DNA of 40,041 nt from positions 4,955-44,995 of the forward strand of contig QWRL01000002.1 in NCBI GenBank assembly GCA_003670425.1. Direction: 5' to 3'. Below, piece by piece: positions 15,790 through 23,501 of this stretch. The notes beneath the pieces were generated by a model that was not told where the DNA came from, made no database searches, and saw only the letters and a program-made list of their open reading frames with translations. How positions within the stretch are numbered: position 1 is the first letter of the stretch; each line of letters starts with the position of its first letter. The position numbers and the translations under genes are program-made. This stretch comes from Chloroflexota bacterium (GTDB lineage Bacteria; Chloroflexota; Anaerolineae; Anaerolineales; UBA11657).

Positions 15790-16748
15790 TGGGCAGCGTC
15801 CAGCTCGCGGCGCACGGTGGCATACAGGCTTTCAGCTTTCAGCTCCTGCAGCGTTAGGCACGGCGCGCCCAGGTTCAGCGCCAGCTCGCGTGCCAGGCCC
15901 TGGTCAAACGCAACGTGCTCCATGTTGATCACAACGCTGCGCAGGTGCGCATCCTTAAAGCGCTGCGCGGTGCGGCGCGCTTCTTCGCGCGGTGCCAGCG
16001 ATGTCATCGACACATTGCCGGCACCGTCAGTGAGCACAATCAGCAGCGGCGTGACATCCGGATGCAGGTTTTTTTCGCGCAAGATTACCTTGTGGGCCAG
16101 ATGCAGGCCGGCGGAGAGCGGCGTCTTGCCGCCCACCGGAATATCTGCCAGTGCGCGCTGTGCCAGCTGCACGGAGTTGGTGGGCGGCAGCACCAGCGTG
16201 GCGCTGCTTTTTTGAAACACCACCAACCCCACGCGGTCGCGGCGCTGGTAGGCATCCGTCAGCAGTGACATGATGGCGCCCTTGGTGGCCGTCATGCGCT
16301 CGGCCACAGCCATGGACCATGATGCATCCACCAGAAACAAGACCAGGTTGGCGGCTTTGCGCACGCGCACCTTGCGCTGCAGGTCGTGGCGCATGATGGC
16401 AAAGGCCACATGCTGGCGCTGCGCAGCGCGCGCCGGCTGGTGCGGCGCTGCGGCGCGCAAGGTTGCGTCAAACGCGATGTCGTTGGTTTTGCCGTTGGCG
16501 GGGCGCGCCTGCACATAGCGCCCGCGTTTGCGGTCCGTGCGCGTGCGGCTGCGCCGGCCGCTGTGCTTGCGCGTAAGTTTGTCTAGCGGTGTGTTGAGGA
16601 TGCGCGTTTCAAATTCTTTGCCAACGGCAGCGTGCTGGCCGCCGTCCCACCATTTGTTGTCGCCGGAGCTGGTGGTGTTTTGCAGCGCGGGTTGCGCCGC
16701 GCCCGGGTCTATTTCTTGTTCAGAGCCGGCTTGCGCTACTTCCTGTTT
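15786..16748 (-). CDS. chlD: ChlD/BchD-like part of metal chelatase (linker and vWA domain), reached by -1 frameshift
   Basis: About 320 residues in the -1 frame relative to the ATPase part. The sequence begins at the slippery run with an acidic/Gln-rich linker (QEVAQAGSEQEIDPGAAQPA). Next come conserved ChlD-type stretches: DNKWWDGGQ, LDKLTRKHSGRRSRTRTDRK, then the integrin-binding region DIAFDATLRAAAPHQ. The vWA domain follows, with an intact MIDAS motif DASWSM. The frame opens after a TGA at 16770-16772 and has no ATG, GTG or TTG until GTG 16514, which lies inside conserved sequence. An independent start is therefore unlikely and would lose the linker. With the upstream part the full product is about 685 residues, the size of fused I-D chelatase subunits. 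Metal could be Mg or Co; no CobN/ChlH is in the window. Confidence 0.85.
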   Translation of the reverse strand, partial: KQEVAQAGSEQEIDPGAAQPALQNTTSSGDNKWWDGGQHAAVGKEFETRILNTPLDKLTRKHSGRRSRTRTDRKRGRYVQARPANGKTNDIAFDATLRAAAPHQPARAAQRQHVAFAIMRHDLQRKVRVRKAANLVLFLVDASWSMAVAERMTATKGAIMSLLTDAYQRRDRVGLVVFQKSSATLVLPPTNSVQLAQRALADIPVGGKTPLSAGLHLAHKVILREKNLHPDVTPLLIVLTDGAGNVSMTSLAPREEARRTAQRFKDAHLRSVVINMEHVAFDQGLARELALNLGAPCLTLQELKAESLYATVRRELDAAQ

Positions 16749-17842
16749 TTTTTTACGGAGCTGGCCGGGTCATCTGCGGCTTGCGCGTCGCCCTTCTCGG
16801 ATTTGCCGGCTTCGCTGCGCGCCTGCTCCAGCCGTTCTTCGAGGCCGTTCAGGTCCACCACGGCGCTTTCAAGCGGGCCCTTGCGGGCGCGATGCGGCAG
16901 CGCCAGCTCAGCCGCCAGCAAAATGTCGCGGTCGGTAATGGCGCTGCGCCCTTCGAAGGCTGCCTGGGCGCGTGCGCCGCGCAAGATCACAAGGTCCGCG
17001 CGATGCCCATCCACGCGCAGGCCGGTGGTCAGCGCTGCAATTGTGCCCAGGTCCGCGCGCGTGTGCGTCACGGCCGGCAGGCGCTGCCGTGCAGCTTCAA
17101 TCTCGTGCGAGATGCGCTGCACTTCATTGCTCCACTCTGCGGCAAAAGCCTGCGCGTCAGCTTCGAAGCTCAGGTTGCGCTCCATAATCAGCACGCGGTC
17201 GCGCGCATTGTTGAGCCCCTGAATATCCACGGAGAACGCAAAGCGGTCCAGCAGCTGCGGGCGCAGATCGCCTTCTTCCGGATTCATGGTGCCCACTAGA
17301 ATGAAGCGCGCCGGATGCGAAAACGAAATGCCTTCGCGCTCCACCACATTGATGCCCATGGCGGCCGAGTCCAGCAGCAGGTCCACTACGTGGTCATCCA
17401 GCAGGTTTACCTCATCAATGTAAAGCAGGCCGAGGTTGGCGGAGGCCAAGATGCCGGGGTCAAAATGGCGCTCGCCTTTTTGGATCGCCTTCTCAATGTC
17501 AAGCGTGCCCACCACGCGGTCTTCGGTGGCGCTCACGGGCAGGTCTACAAACGGAGTGGTGCGCAGCGTGGACTGCAGTGTGCCGTTGACGCCCGCGCGC
17601 TCTACGCACTCGGTGCACCATTGGCCGGGCTGGGCGGGATCGCAGCCAAAGCGGCAGTTTGCCACCACCGCCACCTGCGGCAAAAGCGCTGCAAGTGCAC
17701 GCGCCGCAGTGGATTTGGCCGTGCCGCGCTCTCCGCGGATTAAAACGCCCCCAATGCGCGGGTTCACCGCATTCAGCAGCAGGGCGCGCTTCATGCGCTC
17801 TTGGCCCACAATGGCCGGAAATGGAAATATTTTGGAAGCCAT
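16736..17842 (-). CDS. chlI: ChlI/BchI-like AAA+ ATPase of a Mg/Co chelatase (zero-frame product)
   Basis: The ATPase subunit that drives metal insertion into a tetrapyrrole with a D-type subunit and a large catalytic subunit. Walker A is GERGTAKST (37-45) and Walker B is LLYIDE (D143/E144). Sensor and arginine-finger regions follow in VGTMNPEEGDLRPQLLDRFA. Four cysteines (63, 67, 76, 79) form the CxxxC...CxxC insert seen in the non-cyanobacterial branch of this family. The zero-frame product is 368 residues and stops at TAG 16736-16738, only three codons beyond an A9 run. The charged linker before the stop is the usual start of the ChlD linker. The same gene probably yields two products, a short I-type and a long I-D-type. 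ATG 17842 lies 17 bases after a TATAAT on the minus strand. Confidence 0.9.
   Translation of the reverse strand: MASKIFPFPAIVGQERMKRALLLNAVNPRIGGVLIRGERGTAKSTAARALAALLPQVAVVANCRFGCDPAQPGQWCTECVERAGVNGTLQSTLRTTPFVDLPVSATEDRVVGTLDIEKAIQKGERHFDPGILASANLGLLYIDEVNLLDDHVVDLLLDSAAMGINVVEREGISFSHPARFILVGTMNPEEGDLRPQLLDRFAFSVDIQGLNNARDRVLIMERNLSFEADAQAFAAEWSNEVQRISHEIEAARQRLPAVTHTRADLGTIAALTTGLRVDGHRADLVILRGARAQAAFEGRSAITDRDILLAAELALPHRARKGPLESAVVDLNGLEERLEQARSEAGKSEKGDAQAADDPASSVKKNRK
16746..16754 (-). other. A9 slippery site for programmed -1 frameshift or transcriptional slippage
   Basis: The coding strand has nine consecutive A residues. In the zero frame they read GTA AAA AAA AAC, so an A_AAA_AAA heptamer is in the exact phase required for tandem -1 slippage. 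After a -1 shift the frame continues into the conserved ChlD linker and vWA domain. Without it, translation stops after AAC AGG AAG. A run of nine A can also cause RNA polymerase slippage: one added A gives the same fusion. A homopolymer sequencing error is the alternative. Confidence 0.75.
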
Positions 17843-17859
17843 TGTGCGCTGGAACCCTG

Positions 17860-17865
17860 ATTATA
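17860..17865 (-). promoter_or_regulatory. -10 element of the chelatase operon
   Basis: TATAAT on the minus strand, 17 bases before ATG 17842. The -35 region overlaps that of the divergent S1-protein promoter and is not clear. Confidence 0.5.
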
Positions 17866-17879
17866 CCCTTGAGCTGAAT

Positions 17880-17908
17880 TTGCGCCTCCATTGGAAGTAA
17901 TCTATAAT
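17880..17908 (+). promoter_or_regulatory. sigma70-type promoter of the S1-domain gene
   Basis: TTGCGC (17880-17885), a 17-base spacer and a perfect TATAAT (17903-17908). This places the transcript start near 17915, so the in-frame upstream ATG at 17891 cannot be used and ATG 17945 is the start. Confidence 0.75.
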
Positions 17909-17944
17909 GTTGGCGGGAAGAAACACAGGAGCACTGCAACCGTA

Positions 17945-19267
17945 ATGATAGATATTAATCCGGCTCAAAACGAGCCGGAAGACATGGATGTGACCGCTTG
18001 GCTGCCGGACGAAAAACCTGAGGACTCGCTGCCCAAACCGGGCGAAATGCGCCAGGGCCGGATTGCGCGCATCTCGCCCACCGAAATCCTGATTGAGATT
18101 GGCACCAAGAGCGAAGGCGTGCTGAGCGAGCAGGAGCTGGCATCGCTGCCGCAGGCGCAGCGCGACGCGCTGCAAGTGGGCGCCATTGTCACCGTAGAGG
18201 TGCTTGGCGAATCGGAAGACGACGATGGCCGCATCCTGGTGTCGATGGCGCGCGTGCGCGAGGTGCGCCACTGGGGCCACCTCGATGAGCTGTTCGACAA
18301 GCAGCTGGCCATCACCGGCGAGATTGTGCACTTCAACAAAGGCGGCTTGATTGTATCTGCCCCGGAGTTTGCCGGGCAGCGTGCGTTCCTGCCATCTTCG
18401 CAGGTGGGGCTGGAGCGCCATCAGCGCGCCGTTGGCAGCACTCCGGCCGAGCGCTGGGGCAGCATGACCGGCGAAACGGTTGTGGTCAAAATTTTGGAGA
18501 AACCCGATGCGGAGCGCAACCGGCTGATTGTTTCTGAGCGCTCTGCCAGCAAAGAAGCGCGGGCTGTGCGCCGCAAGCAGGCCATGGATGCAATTGCGCC
18601 CGGGCAGGTGCACACCGGCCGCGTGGTTTCCATTTCCAGCTTTGGCGCCTTTGTGGATATTGGCGGCGCGGACGGGCTGGTGCATCTCTCCGAGCTTTCG
18701 TGGCGCCACATCGACCACCCGAAGGAAGTGGTGCGCGTCGGGCAGCAGTTGCAGGTCAAGGTGCTGTCAGTGGATTTTGAGCGCCAGCGCATTGCACTCT
18801 CCAGCCGTGTGATTGAGCAAAATCCGTGGGAGGCATTCGCCTCCAAGTTTCAGGACGGGCAGCTGGTGCGTGCCACCATCACGCGCCTCACAAAGTTTGG
18901 CGCCTTTGCCACCATCTCCGCGGCGCCGGAAATTGAGGGCCTCGTGCATGTATCCGAGCTGGCAAACAATACCGTGGAACACGCCCGTGAAGTGGTATCG
19001 CAAGGCGAAGAACTGACGCTGCGCATTCTGAAGATTGAGCTTGAGCAGCAGCGCGTGCGCCTGAGCCTGCGCGAGGTGGCCTCGGCAAATTATGCCGAGC
19101 AAGACTACGCCTTCTACATGGCTGCCACGGATGCACAAGGTGCTGCACCGGAAGCCGCCGCCCCCGAAAATTCCGCCGGCGAGCCCGGTATGCCGCAAGA
19201 CGCTGCGCTGGATGAAGGTGCCAGCGGGCCGGCAGCAAGCGACTCGTCCGCTGCCGACGGAAACTAA
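17945..19267 (+). CDS. S1 RNA-binding domain protein (ribosomal protein S1-like)
   Basis: 440 residues with four S1 OB-fold repeats: GRIARISPTEILIEIGTKSE (about 35-65), a divergent second copy (AITGEIVHFNKGGLIVSAPE), and two canonical copies, HTGRVVSISSFGAFVDIGG with GLVHLSELSW, and VRATITRLTKFGAFATI with GLVHVSELAN. The ends are acidic and Ala/Ser-rich. This is the short (four-repeat) bacterial S1 type, expected to bind mRNA on the 30S subunit and help initiate translation, which may matter in a genome where many genes lack Shine-Dalgarno sequences. An AGGAG lies 13 bases before the ATG, a little far. An intrinsic terminator follows 16 bases after the stop. Confidence 0.93.
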   Translation: MIDINPAQNEPEDMDVTAWLPDEKPEDSLPKPGEMRQGRIARISPTEILIEIGTKSEGVLSEQELASLPQAQRDALQVGAIVTVEVLGESEDDDGRILVSMARVREVRHWGHLDELFDKQLAITGEIVHFNKGGLIVSAPEFAGQRAFLPSSQVGLERHQRAVGSTPAERWGSMTGETVVVKILEKPDAERNRLIVSERSASKEARAVRRKQAMDAIAPGQVHTGRVVSISSFGAFVDIGGADGLVHLSELSWRHIDHPKEVVRVGQQLQVKVLSVDFERQRIALSSRVIEQNPWEAFASKFQDGQLVRATITRLTKFGAFATISAAPEIEGLVHVSELANNTVEHAREVVSQGEELTLRILKIELEQQRVRLSLREVASANYAEQDYAFYMAATDAQGAAPEAAAPENSAGEPGMPQDAALDEGASGPAASDSSAADGN

Positions 19268-19283
19268 GACCAGAATTGCAGTA

Positions 19284-19310
19284 AAGTGCGGCTAAAGCCG
19301 CACTTTTTAT
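19284..19310 (+). terminator. intrinsic terminator after the S1-domain gene
   Basis: A perfect 9-bp stem AAGTGCGGC / GCCGCACTT with a TAAA loop, followed by a T-run (TTTTTAT). Confidence 0.93.
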
Positions 19311-19313
19311 TTA

Positions 19314-19362
19314 TTGATGCTAATCAAAGCGGTGTTTGTGCAGATTAATGTTTTATTAGCAT
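19314..19362. other. AT-rich inverted repeats upstream of clpC (candidate operator)
   Basis: TTGAT-GCTA-ATCAA (19314-19327) is a local palindrome. Overlapping it, ATGCTAAT (19317-19324) is repeated inverted as ATTAGCAT (19355-19362). The AT-rich patch stands out in this GC-rich sequence and lies just upstream of the clpC -10. It does not match the CtsR or CIRCE consensus. Confidence 0.3.
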
Positions 19363-19386
19363 AACGGCGCGGCAGCTGTTGTTTGG

Positions 19387-19392
19387 TACAAT
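19387..19392 (+). promoter_or_regulatory. -10 element of clpC
   Basis: TACAAT, 29 bases before GTG 19422. The -35 position has no good match, so an activator or an alternative sigma factor is possible. Confidence 0.4.
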
Positions 19393-19421
19393 TTTTGCAA
19401 GGTATCTGGGAGGACTAACCA

Positions 19422-21953
19422 GTGGCAGATAACATGGCTCGCTTTACACAACGCGCCCGCCGCGTGCTCAGCATTGCGCAGGAGCAGGCGGAGCGCATGC
19501 GCCAGAATGTGATTGGCACTGAGCATTTGCTGCTGGGCCTGATGCTGGAAGATGGCGGCGTTGCCAGCCGGGTGCTGCACGATGTGGGCATCGAAATTGA
19601 TCGCCTGCAGGAAACCGTACAGAAGCTGGGCGGCACCGGGAAAGCAGCTGCCAAAGGCAAGCTGGAGCTGGCGCCCTCCACCAAAGAAATTCTTAAATGT
19701 GCGATTGAAGAAGCGCGCCGCATGGACCACCATTACATTGGCACCGAGCATCTGATCCTCGGGCTGGTGCGGCTGGATGACAGCGTGGCAATGGAAGTGT
19801 TGAAGCAGCTGGGTTCCTCGGCGGAGCAAATCCGCCGCAGCACGCGCCGCATTCTGCAGGAGACTCCCACCCCCACAAAGGAACTGCAGCCCGCAGCGCA
19901 GCCCGCCACCAAGCGCAAATCAAAAGACAAAACCAAGACGCCGCTCTCAGACCAGCTGGCCACCGACCTGACGGCACTGGCCGAGCAGGGCAAACTGGAT
20001 CCGGTCATCGGGCGGGTTACAGAAGTGGAGCGTGTGATTCAAATTCTGGCGCGGCGCACCAAGAACAACCCGGCACTGATTGGCGAGCCGGGCGTGGGCA
20101 AGACTGCAATTGTGGAAGGCTTGGCGCAGCGCATCGTCAACAGCGATGTGCCCGAACTGCTGCTGGGCAAGCGCGTCCTGCAGCTGGATGTGGGCTCGCT
20201 GGTGGCCGGCACCATGTATCGCGGGCAGTTTGAGGAGCGCCTCAAGCGTGTGATCGACGAGGTCAAGCAGTCCGGCGCAATCTTGTTCATCGATGAAGTG
20301 CACATGCTGGTGGGCGCTGGCGCTGCGGGTTCCTCCGTGGATGCCGCCAACATCCTCAAGCCGGCGCTGGCGCGCGGCGAGATGCAGGTGATTGGCGCCA
20401 CCACGCTTGATGAGTACCGCAAGCACATTGAAAGCGATGCCGCCCTCGAGCGGCGCTTCCAGCCCATCACCGTGGACGAGCCCTCGCCGGAGGAAACCAT
20501 TGCCATCCTGCACGGCATCCGCGAGCGCTATGAGCAGCATCACAAGCTTTCCATCACCGATGAAGCTATCAACGCTGCGGTGGAGATGGCCGTGCGTTAT
20601 GTGCCCGACCGCTTTTTGCCGGACAAGGCCATCGACCTGATTGACGAGTCATCTTCGCGCGTGCGCATGTACAAGAGCCCGCGCGAGAAGCAACTGCGCC
20701 AGATGCTCTCCGAGCTGCGCCAGGCGCGCAGTGATTTGGAGCGCGCAACGCAAGAGGCGCGCAGTGCGGACGGACAGGAGCTGCGCCAGCGGGAAGAGAT
20801 GCTGGAGCAGCGCCTGGAGAAGCTGCGCGGCGGATGGGACCAGGCTGCGGCGCCCAAAGTGGTGGCGCAAGACATTGCCGAAGTGGTGTCGATGTGGACC
20901 GGCGTGCCGGCCACGCAAATTACCGAGGCCGAGTCTGAGCGCCTGCTCAAAATGGAAGACGCCATTCGCGAGCGCATCGTGGGGCAGGATGTGGCCATCA
21001 GCGCCATCTCGCGTGCCGTGCGCCGCGCGCGCGCCGGCCTCAATGATCCGCGCCGGCCGATCGGCGCCTTCATGTTCCTGGGACCCACGGGTGTGGGCAA
21101 GACGGAGCTCACCAAAGCACTTGCCAGTTTTATGTTTGGCTCGGAAGCGGCGTTGATCCAACTGGACATGTCTGAGTTTATGGAGCGCCACTCTGTGAGC
21201 CGTTTGGTGGGCGCTCCCCCCGGCTATGTGGGCTATGACGATGCCGGGCAGCTGACCGAGGGCGTGCGCCGCAAGCCCTACTCGATTGTTGTGTTTGACG
21301 AGATTGAGAAGGCGCACCCGGAAGCCCACAACATGCTGCTGCAAATTATGGAGGAGGGCCAGCTTTCCGACGCGCGCGGGCGCAAGGTGAGCTTCCGCAA
21401 TGCCATCATTGTAATGACCTCCAACATTGGCGCTGAGCTGATCAAGCGCCAGAACCTTGGCTTCCAAGGCAAGCTGGACGAGGCGCGCGAGGCACAGGAA
21501 TCCTACGACACGATGAAGAAGAAACTCACCGAGTCATTGCGGCGCGTGTTCCGCCCGGAGTTCATCAACCGCCTGGATGACACCGTGGTGTTCCGTTCGC
21601 TGGGGCAGGCTGACATCAGCAAGATTGTGGATTTGGAGCTGGCCAAAGTTGCCGGGCGCATCAAGTCCAAGGGCTTTGACCTGAAAATTTCGGATGCGGC
21701 GCGCAAGTTCATCTCCACTGAGGGATACGATGCGGAGTTTGGTGCGCGGCCGCTGCGCCGCGTGATCCACCAGCATGTGGAAGACGCCATGACGGATGCG
21801 CTGCTTTCTTCCAAGGCCGGCACTGGCCGGGCGCTTGTGGACTACGACGAGAGCACCAAGAAGATCACCGTAAAGATACGCAAGGGCCGGGCGCCTTCCG
21901 CAGGCAAGGCCGCCAAGGCCAAAGCCGAAGTGGCCGCACTGCCGGCCGCGTAA
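19422..21953 (+). CDS. clpC: ClpC-type AAA+ protease ATPase
   Basis: 843 residues, a class I Clp/Hsp100 unfoldase that feeds ClpP and handles misfolded proteins. It has two N-terminal Clp_N repeats (FTQRARRVLSIAQEQAERM, then IGTEHLILGLVRLDD), AAA-1 with Walker A GEPGVGKTA (about residue 220) and Walker B ILFIDEVHML, and a short ClpC-type middle domain (about 410-470). AAA-2 has GPTGVGKTEL (about 553) and VVFDEIEKAHPEAHN. A Lys/Ala-rich tail ends the protein. The GTG at 19422 is chosen because GGGAGG lies 8 bases upstream; ATG 19434 would be 20 bases away. No ctsR, mcsA or mcsB is adjacent, unlike in Firmicutes. Confidence 0.95.
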   Translation: MADNMARFTQRARRVLSIAQEQAERMRQNVIGTEHLLLGLMLEDGGVASRVLHDVGIEIDRLQETVQKLGGTGKAAAKGKLELAPSTKEILKCAIEEARRMDHHYIGTEHLILGLVRLDDSVAMEVLKQLGSSAEQIRRSTRRILQETPTPTKELQPAAQPATKRKSKDKTKTPLSDQLATDLTALAEQGKLDPVIGRVTEVERVIQILARRTKNNPALIGEPGVGKTAIVEGLAQRIVNSDVPELLLGKRVLQLDVGSLVAGTMYRGQFEERLKRVIDEVKQSGAILFIDEVHMLVGAGAAGSSVDAANILKPALARGEMQVIGATTLDEYRKHIESDAALERRFQPITVDEPSPEETIAILHGIRERYEQHHKLSITDEAINAAVEMAVRYVPDRFLPDKAIDLIDESSSRVRMYKSPREKQLRQMLSELRQARSDLERATQEARSADGQELRQREEMLEQRLEKLRGGWDQAAAPKVVAQDIAEVVSMWTGVPATQITEAESERLLKMEDAIRERIVGQDVAISAISRAVRRARAGLNDPRRPIGAFMFLGPTGVGKTELTKALASFMFGSEAALIQLDMSEFMERHSVSRLVGAPPGYVGYDDAGQLTEGVRRKPYSIVVFDEIEKAHPEAHNMLLQIMEEGQLSDARGRKVSFRNAIIVMTSNIGAELIKRQNLGFQGKLDEAREAQESYDTMKKKLTESLRRVFRPEFINRLDDTVVFRSLGQADISKIVDLELAKVAGRIKSKGFDLKISDAARKFISTEGYDAEFGARPLRRVIHQHVEDAMTDALLSSKAGTGRALVDYDESTKKITVKIRKGRAPSAGKAAKAKAEVAALPAA

Positions 21954-21966
21954 ACCAGCCCCCTGC

Positions 21967-22005
21967 GAGGCGGCTTGCAAAAACTGCAAGCCGCCTCTTT
22001 TTTTT
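21967..22005 (+). terminator. intrinsic terminator after clpC
   Basis: A 13-bp perfect stem, GAGGCGGCTTGCA / TGCAAGCCGCCTC, with a 5-base loop, followed by eight T residues. Confidence 0.95.
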
Positions 22006-22037
22006 GGTGGTTGCGCCACAGAGTGTGTTGGCGCGCC

Positions 22038-22043
22038 TATAAT
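22038..22043 (+). promoter_or_regulatory. -10 element of radA
   Basis: A perfect TATAAT ending 15 bases before ATG 22059, so the leader is at most a few bases long. GCCACA at a 17-base spacing is a poor -35. Confidence 0.55.
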
Positions 22044-22058
22044 CCAAGCGCCAAACCT

Positions 22059-23444
22059 ATGCCCGCTGATAGAACCGATTATGTGTGCCGCAATTGCGCG
22101 CGCGTTGTGCCGCGCCCGATGGGCAAGTGCCCGCAATGCGGCGAGTTCAACCCCTTTGAAGCAGTGACGGTGCAGGCGCCGGCGCGCACGCGGCGCGCGG
22201 CAGCAGCCGCTGCCGGCGCAGCAGCCGTGCCGCAGCGCCTGAGCGATATTGCGGGCGATGTGGAAGCGCGCCTGCCGCTGGCCATGAATGAGTTTGCGCG
22301 CGTGCTGGGTGGCGGCATTGTGCCGGGCTCCGTGGTGTTGATTGGCGGCGACCCCGGCATTGGCAAGAGCACGCTCATGCTGCAAGTGGCGGGCGATCTG
22401 GCGCACAGCATGCCCGTGCTGTATGTGTCCGGCGAAGAGTCGGCGCGCCAGATTAAGATGCGCGCGCTGCGCCTGGAGAACGGCACCGCTGTGCACGCCG
22501 AGAATTTGCTGCTGATGACCGAGACCGGCCTGGAGAACATACTGGCGCAGATTGATGCAAGCGGCGCACGCGTGGTGGTAATCGACTCAATTCAGACCAC
22601 GCATTGCGGAGACGTTGAGTCGGCTGCCGGCTCAATCACACAGGTGCGCGAGTGTGCTGCACGCCTGACTGCGCTTGCCAAGCGCAGCGCAGCCGCCATC
22701 TTTTTGGTGGGGCATGTAAACAAGGAAGGCACGCTGGCCGGGCCGCGCGTGCTTGAGCACATGGTGGACACTGTGCTCTACCTCGAAGGCGACCGCCATC
22801 ACGTCTATCGCCTGCTGCGCAGCGTGAAGAACCGCTTTGGCCCAACCTCGGAGCTGGGGGTGTTTGAGATGCGCGGTGCCGGCATGGTGGAGGTGGCCAA
22901 TCCGTCTGAGGCTTTTCTGGCGGAGCGCCTGCAAAGCGCACCGGGCTCTGCGATTGCGGTGCCGCTGGAGGGCACGCGCCCGCTGCTGGTGGAAGTGCAG
23001 GCGCTGGCCAGCCCTACCGCGTTTGGCAATCCGCGCCGCACTGCAAACGGGGTGGACTTTAACCGCCTGCTGCTGGTGACTGCAGTGCTGACGCGCCGGC
23101 TGGGCCTGCGGCTTGCCGACCAGGATGTGTTTGTAAATGTGATTGGCGGCATGACAATTGAAGAGCCGGCTGCGGATCTTGCAATGGCTGTGGCGATTGC
23201 GTCCTCAGTGCGCGACCTGCCGGTGGCGGCTGATGTTGCGCTGGTGGGCGAGGTGGGTTTGTCTGGCGAGCTGCGCGCCGTGAGCCAGCTGGATACGCGC
23301 CTGCGCGAGGCGGCCAAGCTGGGCTTCAAGCGTGCCGTAGTGCCGCGTGTGCTGGTGCAAACCGAGCCGTTTCCGGCGGGCATCACGGTAATCCAGGCGC
23401 CATCCGTGGGCGATGCGCTGCGGATTGTGCTGCCGGCCGCGTAA
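22059..23444 (+). CDS. radA: DNA repair protein RadA (branch-migration ATPase)
   Basis: 461 residues. A RecA-like helicase that extends recombination intermediates. The four-Cys zinc finger is at the N-terminus (C10, C13, C24, C27), Walker A is GGDPGIGKSTL, and the family signature KNRFGPTSELGVFEM is intact. The Lon-protease-like C-terminal domain (about 300-461) shows GMTIEEPAADLAMAVAIASS. The catalytic Lon dyad is not expected in this family. ATG 22059 is chosen because the zinc finger begins right after it and the -10 lies 15 bases upstream. The in-frame sequence between the clpC terminator and this point is not protein-like. Confidence 0.95.
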   Translation: MPADRTDYVCRNCARVVPRPMGKCPQCGEFNPFEAVTVQAPARTRRAAAAAAGAAAVPQRLSDIAGDVEARLPLAMNEFARVLGGGIVPGSVVLIGGDPGIGKSTLMLQVAGDLAHSMPVLYVSGEESARQIKMRALRLENGTAVHAENLLLMTETGLENILAQIDASGARVVVIDSIQTTHCGDVESAAGSITQVRECAARLTALAKRSAAAIFLVGHVNKEGTLAGPRVLEHMVDTVLYLEGDRHHVYRLLRSVKNRFGPTSELGVFEMRGAGMVEVANPSEAFLAERLQSAPGSAIAVPLEGTRPLLVEVQALASPTAFGNPRRTANGVDFNRLLLVTAVLTRRLGLRLADQDVFVNVIGGMTIEEPAADLAMAVAIASSVRDLPVAADVALVGEVGLSGELRAVSQLDTRLREAAKLGFKRAVVPRVLVQTEPFPAGITVIQAPSVGDALRIVLPAA

Positions 23445-23488
23445 AACACCCCCGAAACCGCACAAGCCCAAAGCCCGCAGCACACGGC

Positions 23489-23494
23489 TATACT
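23489..23494 (+). promoter_or_regulatory. -10 element giving a leaderless mRNA for the RodZ-like gene
   Basis: TATACT with only 7 bases (gcatccc) between it and ATG 23502. No clear -35. Confidence 0.5.
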
Positions 23495-23501
23495 GCATCC
23501 C

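Noticed and set aside
16514..16514. GTG 16514 as an independent start of the ChlD-like gene
   Set aside because: It lies inside conserved ChlD sequence (after GRY), would drop the conserved linker, and has no ribosome binding site. A frameshift from the upstream ATPase frame explains the data better.
17891..17945. Extended N-terminus of the S1-domain protein from ATG 17891
   Set aside because: This segment covers the -10 box of a good promoter, so it would not be in the mRNA.
21975..22058. Extended N-terminus of RadA
   Set aside because: It overlaps the clpC terminator and the radA -10, and encodes Trp/Arg-rich sequence unlike the family.
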